Assembly: GCA_018672285.1 (NCBI GenBank) | Contig: JABHGC010000234.1 | Location: 1-54,880 of the forward strand | Direction of reading: 5' to 3' | Length of the DNA: 54,880 nucleotides | Origin: Methylococcales bacterium | GTDB lineage: Bacteria; Pseudomonadota; Gammaproteobacteria; JABHGC01 | Shown here: positions 49,923 to 54,880 of the stretch, piece after piece | Numbering within the stretch: the stretch's first letter is position 1 | Layout: each line of letters begins with the position of its first letter | Notes under the pieces: generated by a model | What the model was told of the DNA's origin: nothing | The model's database searches: none | What the model saw: the letters and a program-made list of their open reading frames with translations, nothing else | Position numbers and translations under genes: made by a program

Positions 49923-50395
49923 AGACTATCTGCCTTATGGCCAATGAGCGTGACATCTTGATTAAAATTACCATTGCCAATGGCCCAGCTATCATGGGTA
50001 ACGGTCACGGTAATGGTTTTCACAGGGATGTTGTTTAGCACACTGGCAGGATCGACCGCTACAGTGATGTTGAATGCCGACGCATCAAAGGGTGTACCTA
50101 GTGTGGCAACAAGACCAAGCTGATTGAGAGGGCCATTATTATCATTGATATTATTGAAGTCATCGACATCATTAAAGTTGGCTCGACCAGCAGGGTTAGC
50201 TGATTGGGTAAAATCTTTTTGTAAAATCTCATCTAAATAGGCGGAGGCGATATACAGTGCTTGATTGATAATAACAGGTTCAGCAGAGCGTTTGGCAGTT
50301 TGAGTAAACACTGAAAATAAACCTGTTACCCCAACAGCCACGACAACGATTGCAACCACCACCTCAATGAGAGAACTGCCTTTATTATGGTGCAT
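49919..50395 (-). CDS. mshD: MSHA-type minor pseudopilin MshD
   Basis: The 158 residues have a prepilin signal KG|SSLIEVVVAIVVVAVGVTGLF with Glu5. The rest is a small globular part. I chose the ATG at 50395, since the frame is open to a TTG at 50401; the start overlaps the mshC stop by 11 bases. The next gene is mshO. Confidence 0.75.
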   Translation of the reverse strand: MHHNKGSSLIEVVVAIVVVAVGVTGLFSVFTQTAKRSAEPVIINQALYIASAYLDEILQKDFTQSANPAGRANFNDVDDFNNINDNNGPLNQLGLVATLGTPFDASAFNITVAVDPASVLNNIPVKTITVTVTHDSWAIGNGNFNQDVTLIGHKADSL

Positions 50396-50873
50396 GAGCA
50401 AATCCCGTAAAGGCTTCTACTGTCACCGTATGATCTGCAATAGTCATCACAGAGGGGGTGCTGATCACACTATTGTTATTCACTTGCTTGGGTTGGCCTT
50501 TTTTGTCGAAGTAGAAGTCAAACAGACCGGTTATGGCGATGCCATTTGTGGGGGTCGCTTGCATAGGTGCTGCGGTTGCTGGGTGCTGAATTAAGGTATC
50601 CGCTGTGCTTAAGTGGCTCGTTGGCGTACAGACGACCCATTGGCGTATTTCATAGCCATTGTTACTGGCAACAACACGAGTATCGCATTCACTGCTGATG
50701 GCAAGCTTTTGAGCATAACGAATAGAGGAGAGTAAATCATCAACATACCCGCGTGCTTGGGTTGTGGTTTGTACATCCGAAAGGCGTGGCACAGCAAGTC
50801 CTGCCAAAATACCCACAATGACAATCACCATTATTAATTCAAATAAGCTAAACCCGGCCGCACCTTTCCTCAT
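50385..50873 (-). CDS. mshC: MSHA-type pseudopilin MshC
   Basis: The 162 residues have the prepilin signal AG|FSLFELIMVIVIVGILAGLAVPR with Glu5, typical of MshC and GspH-like pseudopilins. This is the first of four overlapping pilin genes. The major pilin, the assembly ATPase and the secretin of an MSHA system are not in the window and, if present, lie elsewhere. Confidence 0.78.
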   Translation of the reverse strand: MRKGAAGFSLFELIMVIVIVGILAGLAVPRLSDVQTTTQARGYVDDLLSSIRYAQKLAISSECDTRVVASNNGYEIRQWVVCTPTSHLSTADTLIQHPATAAPMQATPTNGIAITGLFDFYFDKKGQPKQVNNNSVISTPSVMTIADHTVTVEAFTGFAHAP

Positions 50874-51067
50874 TTAAACAGTATCGGACAAAAAAGGGGA
50901 TAGGTGAATGTTAGAAGTGTGATTATGTGATCAAAGTTTGTTTTGTTCAGTTACTGTTAAGTTAGTGGGGCTAGACTGCTATTAAGGAAATCCACCCTTC
51001 CTTATTCATCATGGCGGCCTTCAGAGGGGGACAAGGATGTCCGTTAGCCGTCATGATGTTTTATTTA

Positions 51068-53803
51068 TTAAGCAATTTGAAAAAAATCGACTGTGGCTTG
51101 CATCTCTTTTGCTTGAGAGACTGCAGATTCACTGGCAGCGGCCGTTTCTTCTGCAAGGGCTGCATTTTGCTGGGTAATTTCATCGAGTGTTGTTACCGAT
51201 GAGTTCACTTCCTGGATGCCCGCTGATTGTTCTTTGCTGGCATGAGTTATGCCAGAAACTAAGCTATTGACTGAGTTTATTCCCGTAACAATTTCTGCGA
51301 GCGTCTCTCCAGAGGCATTTACCAACAACGTACCGACCTTGGCTTTCTCAACGCTGTCCTTGATTAACTCTTTAATCTGTTTCGCAGCATTTGCACTGCG
51401 TAATGCTAGATTTCTCACTTCAGTTGCAACAACCGCAAAACCACGACCATGTTCACTGGCTCTGGCAGCTTCTACCGATGCATTGAGCGCCAGCAAATTA
51501 GTTTGAAAAGCAATTTCATCAATGACACCAATAATGTCAGAAATTTTAGTACTGCTCTCACTAATTTCAGACATCGCCTCAATGGCTTGACCTACAATAT
51601 CACGCCCTTTAAATGCCGTTGTACTGTTATTTGTACTGATTTCATTGGCATCTTGTGCATTATCGGCATTGGTTTTAACGGTAGATGTAAGCTCTTCCAT
51701 GCTGGCTGCAGTTTGTTCTAAGTTTGAAGCTTGGTTTTCCGTTCTCTGAGATAAAGTGGTATTGCCTTGCGAAATTTCATTACAGGAAGTCACAATATTA
51801 TTGCTGGCATGTTTGACTTGAGAAATGACCGTTGAAAGTTTGTCAGACATGTTATTAAGATCAATGGTAACGCGTTGAAACTCACCTTCTTGGTGTTGTT
51901 CTATATTACTTGATAAATCCCCATCGGCCATGTTTTGAACTTTTGCGCTGATGTCCTGGAATGTGGTACGTAATATTGATAAAGAAGCATTCATGTTTTC
52001 TTTTAATGTGTGGAGATCGCCCTTTAAATCCACCTCGACTTGTTGTTGCAGGTCACCATGGGTTACGGCATTCATCACGTCATTAATGGCAGAAAAAGAT
52101 TGTTGGATACTTTCTGATGTCTGGTTGATTCTTTCTTTGAGCGTTAAAAACTCGCCTTGGCAATCAGCACTGATACGGCGATCAAAGCAGCCATTTTCTT
52201 GTGCTTCAAGGACGTAATTAGTTTCGGAAAAGGTTGTTTGCAGGATGCTGACACTGTGATTGATGTTATTTTTTAAGGTAGCCATCTCGCCTTTAAGGGG
52301 TAAATCAACCGTTTCTGTAAAGCAGCCTTGGGTTATTTTTAGCATGACATGATTGACATTTGTCATGGTATTTCCAAGTGTTTTAGCCGTGCCATTAATG
52401 GAGGATTTTAATTCACCCAGCTGGCCATTGAGGTCACTATGAATGGTTTGAGAAAAATCACCTTCAGCAATTGCCTTCATCACGGAGTTGACATCACTTA
52501 CCGCTGTGCCAAGTTGGGTAACGGTAGTATTAATATTTGTTTTTAACTCACCAAGCTCGCCAGGCATAGTGCGTTGTATAGTGATATCAAAATCACCTTG
52601 ACTCAATGCTTGCATCACCCCAGAGACCTCTTGTATGACTTGGTTTGTTTGGGCCAGAGATTGGTTAATGCCATTTTTTAATTGGCCTAGATCACCGGAC
52701 ATTGAAGACGTTACCCGATGATTTAATTCGCCATCTGCAAAATCAGCCATGACACTGTTAATGTCTTTAATAGCAGAGGCTAAATTCTCAACAGACTGAT
52801 TGATGTTTTGTTGTAATCGTTTTAAATCCCCTTCCATTTCAGCGTCAACCCGTGCTGAAAAATCTCCTTGACTGACTTGTGCCATAACCCCTGAAATCGT
52901 ACCAATGGTTGTTGCCATTATATCTGCCGTATTATTCACATGGCATCTTAAATCGCCTAAGTCACCAGGTAATGACTTGTCCATTTTTTGATCAAATTCA
53001 CCTTGGGTAAAACCGCGTAAAACCGTTGAGGTTCCTTGGATGGCCTCTTGCAGACTGGTCATGAGTTGGTTAAAGCTATGCCCTGCAGAGGACACTTCAT
53101 CTTGTCCTTTGATATTGAGCCGATGATGAAATTGACCTTGGCGAGCAACCGTATCCATCATCTGTGTTAATAACGTCATCCTTGCGCTGAGTAAATGTGC
53201 AAAACGGTAGCTTAACAACATCATAATGATGATGAGAGAGGCGCCAATCAAAATAATGGTGCTTGAATTGGCATTTTTTTCGTTACTGACAGTGAGTGCA
53301 TTAGTCATTCTCTTGCTAACACTGACTAAAAAGCTTTCTATCGTTTCACTGATTGACGCGGCAGCTTCATCAAAATCGGCCATGAGCGCATTACCACCAG
53401 CAGGGCCTTGTGCAACGTATGCTTGTGCCATTTTAATGCCCACGGTGTAGTACTTTTCAAAAACGGGCAGCATGTCATCGTATTGTTGTTTGTGCTTAGG
53501 GTCTAACGCACTGAGTTCTGCGACTAATTGGCGAAACAGTTTGGCATTATTTTCTGCTTCATCAAATCCGTCGTTTAAGCCATCAAGCCCTCGAGTGGCA
53601 CTGATATCTGTTAACCATTGCTGAACTTGTACTGTGGCCAGTTTCAGCTGATGGGCTTTATTTAAGATTGGTACCTCAACTTGCTCCATCTTCTGGGCTT
53701 GAGTAATGATCGAACTGTTATTAAAATGCATCGCAATTGATTGAATTAAAGCAATAATGCCAATTGTGAGCGTGAGTAACATCAACTGGTTTTTTAACGT
53801 CAT
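51068..53803 (-). CDS. Methyl-accepting chemotaxis protein with ten tandem HAMP repeats
   Basis: The 911 residues have a first membrane segment (about 7-25), a four-helix-bundle periplasmic sensor (about 26-180) and a second membrane segment (about 181-205). Ten HAMP-like repeats follow; their G-(D/E/Q/C)-(F/L) core recurs exactly every 45 residues, at 223, 268, 313, 358, 403, 448, 493, 538, 583 and 628. Then comes the signalling hairpin with IAFQTNLLALNASVEAARASEHGRGFAVVATEVRNLA. There is no C-terminal CheR pentapeptide. I chose the ATG at 53803, which has AGGTAGG upstream; the frame is open to 53893. Confidence 0.92.
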   Translation of the reverse strand: MTLKNQLMLLTLTIGIIALIQSIAMHFNNSSIITQAQKMEQVEVPILNKAHQLKLATVQVQQWLTDISATRGLDGLNDGFDEAENNAKLFRQLVAELSALDPKHKQQYDDMLPVFEKYYTVGIKMAQAYVAQGPAGGNALMADFDEAAASISETIESFLVSVSKRMTNALTVSNEKNANSSTIILIGASLIIIMMLLSYRFAHLLSARMTLLTQMMDTVARQGQFHHRLNIKGQDEVSSAGHSFNQLMTSLQEAIQGTSTVLRGFTQGEFDQKMDKSLPGDLGDLRCHVNNTADIMATTIGTISGVMAQVSQGDFSARVDAEMEGDLKRLQQNINQSVENLASAIKDINSVMADFADGELNHRVTSSMSGDLGQLKNGINQSLAQTNQVIQEVSGVMQALSQGDFDITIQRTMPGELGELKTNINTTVTQLGTAVSDVNSVMKAIAEGDFSQTIHSDLNGQLGELKSSINGTAKTLGNTMTNVNHVMLKITQGCFTETVDLPLKGEMATLKNNINHSVSILQTTFSETNYVLEAQENGCFDRRISADCQGEFLTLKERINQTSESIQQSFSAINDVMNAVTHGDLQQQVEVDLKGDLHTLKENMNASLSILRTTFQDISAKVQNMADGDLSSNIEQHQEGEFQRVTIDLNNMSDKLSTVISQVKHASNNIVTSCNEISQGNTTLSQRTENQASNLEQTAASMEELTSTVKTNADNAQDANEISTNNSTTAFKGRDIVGQAIEAMSEISESSTKISDIIGVIDEIAFQTNLLALNASVEAARASEHGRGFAVVATEVRNLALRSANAAKQIKELIKDSVEKAKVGTLLVNASGETLAEIVTGINSVNSLVSGITHASKEQSAGIQEVNSSVTTLDEITQQNAALAEETAAASESAVSQAKEMQATVDFFQIA

Positions 53804-53917
53804 GAAATACCTACCTAACATATAAAGGTTGCTTAGCGTACATACATTATATATGCGGATTGACGCTTTTGTAGGGTGAGCACACATTTTCATGATGTTT
53901 ATTGGGTTGGGGCAGGC

Positions 53918-54325
53918 TTAGATTGGTGTTTGTGCCATTAGAAGGGCTACGATCAAGAGCAGCTGGGCTATAAATCCACCCGCAAAAGCGGCAACTCTAA
54001 AAAAAGGTATGCGTAGCGTAAATACAATCGCATGAGTAAGTCTTGCGAAAAAATATAGGATACAGGCAAAGCTGGTGGTTGTATTGCTCGTGCCTGATAA
54101 GTGGACAACAATCACTAATGGCGCAAAAATGACTAAATTTTCGACCGCGTTTGCGTGAGCCGCCATTAGCCTAGTTGCCCAGCCTACTTGGCTTTCGGTT
54201 TTACCATCAGGGTCGAGTAAAGCTGTATCAAACCCTTGCTCAATCAATCGGTTAACGATATAAGGTAGCCACAGAATGGCAGTAAGTAAAAGGGATAAAG
54301 TGAGCCAATAAAGTTCAGTTGTCAT
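53918..54325 (-). CDS. MAPEG-family membrane protein
   Basis: The 135 residues have four predicted membrane helices and the MAPEG core around RLMAAHANAVENLVIFAPLVI and FARLTHAIVFTLRIPFFRVAAF. Bacterial MAPEG proteins include glutathione S-transferase-like enzymes; the substrate here is unknown. It is 114 bases upstream of the poly-HAMP receptor on the same strand. Confidence 0.88.
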   Translation of the reverse strand: MTTELYWLTLSLLLTAILWLPYIVNRLIEQGFDTALLDPDGKTESQVGWATRLMAAHANAVENLVIFAPLVIVVHLSGTSNTTTSFACILYFFARLTHAIVFTLRIPFFRVAAFAGGFIAQLLLIVALLMAQTPI

Positions 54326-54462
54326 AGTCGTCTCCAGTAGTGAAAATGCTTAGGTGAAGTGTAAATACTCCTCTTAGCTTTATCTATGACCAAAACGGCT
54401 AAATAGTATGCTGAAACGCCTTTATTGAGTGGGTAACATCGTAAATTTTTAGAGACTATTTA

Positions 54463-54742
54463 TTAATTTATGCTATACCAATACTGTAATACAGTTTTAT
54501 ATAAGCCTGTAATTAGCATAGCCATTTTTTCATAATCTAATGTTTGCCAAGTATCTGCTGACGTATGGTAGTGTTTGTTCCGATAAAAAGACGTATCTGT
54601 CACCATGATGGCAGGGTAGCCAAAAGCCCAATAATTTAAATGGTCTGAAAAATCAATGCCAGGCACAAGAGGGATAGCATTGATAGAATAAACGGGTAGA
54701 GGTGTTGCTTTTAATAAGCTGTTCTTTAAGTTTTTTGTTTCT
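54463..54742 (-). pseudogene. M28-family peptidase, C-terminal fragment cut by the IS30 element
   Basis: About 92 residues remain in frame up to the IS junction at 54742/54743. They include the late M28 metal-site segments GIDFSDHLNYWAFGYPAIMVTDTSFYRNKHYHTSADTWQTLDYEKM, with the Asp/His ligands, and the end WYSIN. The N-terminal catalytic half is missing, so the gene is disrupted by the IS. A TTG in the IS end (54753) makes the frame look open but adds no peptidase sequence. Confidence 0.75.
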
Positions 54743-54858
54743 CCTGAATTCAAGTCATAAGTGCATGACCGGTTAAATTTTCTTGTTTAATGCCAGTGAG
54801 CTCTTCAAAAGCCTCATAAGGTGTTTTGTAGCCTAAGCATTTTCTTGGCCGGCTATTT
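54743..54858 (-). repeat. 116-bp inverted copy of the left IS30 end
   Basis: It is identical over its whole length to 1-116, in the opposite orientation. The copies face inward, and both flanks diverge right after the TTCAGG terminus. Confidence 0.85.
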
Positions 54859-54880
54859 AATTTGTGAACTGCCGCGAACA
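54755..54880 (-). pseudogene. IS30-family transposase, C-terminal 41 residues (cut by window edge)
   Basis: The frame reads FAAVHKLNSRPRKCLGYKTPYEAF... to the TGA at 54755-54757, 6 residues longer than the left copy. It has the same IS30-family C-terminal signature. The remainder lies beyond the window. The insertion lies inside the M28 peptidase gene. Confidence 0.8.

Overview
The window looks like the origin-proximal part of a gammaproteobacterial chromosome with moderately low GC (about 40-45% by eye). The gene order mnmE-yidC-rnpA-rpmH / dnaA-dnaN-recF-gyrB / plsC-gmhB-glyS-glyQ is the classic Pseudomonas-type dnaA neighbourhood. GyrB has the long gammaproteobacterial form, and rsd, glnA-glnL-glnG and MSHA-type pseudopilins are also present. 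A Cycloclasticus/Methylophaga-like (Piscirickettsiaceae-type) lineage is a guess from this combination, not something the sequence proves.

Layout. 1-116 and 54743-54858 are identical, inverted 3' ends of an IS30-family insertion sequence. The window is therefore probably a contig that breaks inside two IS copies, and the right-hand copy truncates an M28 peptidase gene. 201-3931 (minus): mnmE, yidC, rnpA, rpmH, with yidD missing. 4197-11808 (plus): dnaA, dnaN, recF, then a 1.6-kb non-coding stretch, then gyrB. Five identical 16-bp parS centromere palindromes lie between 7116 and 9094. 11872-16516 (minus): glyQ, glyS, a MazG-like NTP pyrophosphohydrolase, gmhB, plsC. 16753-17766: a secreted low-complexity protein and an unknown protein. 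17781-18019: an AT-rich tract with three perfect DnaA boxes, my candidate for the real replication origin. 18063-24384 (plus): a tRNA-thiolation pair (PP-loop ATPase and TusA) and the nitrogen regulon (glnA, a DUF4124 protein, glnL, glnG).

24601-27175 (minus): class 1B pyrD, trmL and a Met/Pro/Gly-rich secreted protein. 27574-31435: rsd, a small XRE regulator, DUF2835, ComFB and coiled-coil proteins. 31680-39757: pit (with a Pho box), aroE, a methyltransferase, a gamma-carbonic anhydrase, prlC, an SH3b protein, ubiD and a small conserved protein. 39830-45579 (minus): a secreted helical-repeat protein, a YeeZ-like SDR and a PreP-like M16C protease. 45938-48569: a membrane-anchored response regulator, mdh and an unknown protein. 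48589-54325 (minus): mshP, mshO, mshD, mshC, a chemoreceptor with ten tandem HAMP repeats, and a MAPEG protein.

The main biological point is how the replication features fit together. Plus-strand bases are C-rich over G from mnmE through glyQ, including over dnaA-gyrB, and G-rich from 18.06 kb onward. Together with the DnaA-box cluster and the parS cluster about 9-11 kb away, this puts oriC near 17.8-18.0 kb rather than beside dnaA. The nitrogen genes (NtrC-type site before glnA), the phosphate transporter (Pho box) and the surface and signalling genes (Msh pseudopilins, poly-HAMP receptor, anchored receiver) are otherwise ordinary core and accessory functions of a free-living, nutrient-responsive bacterium.
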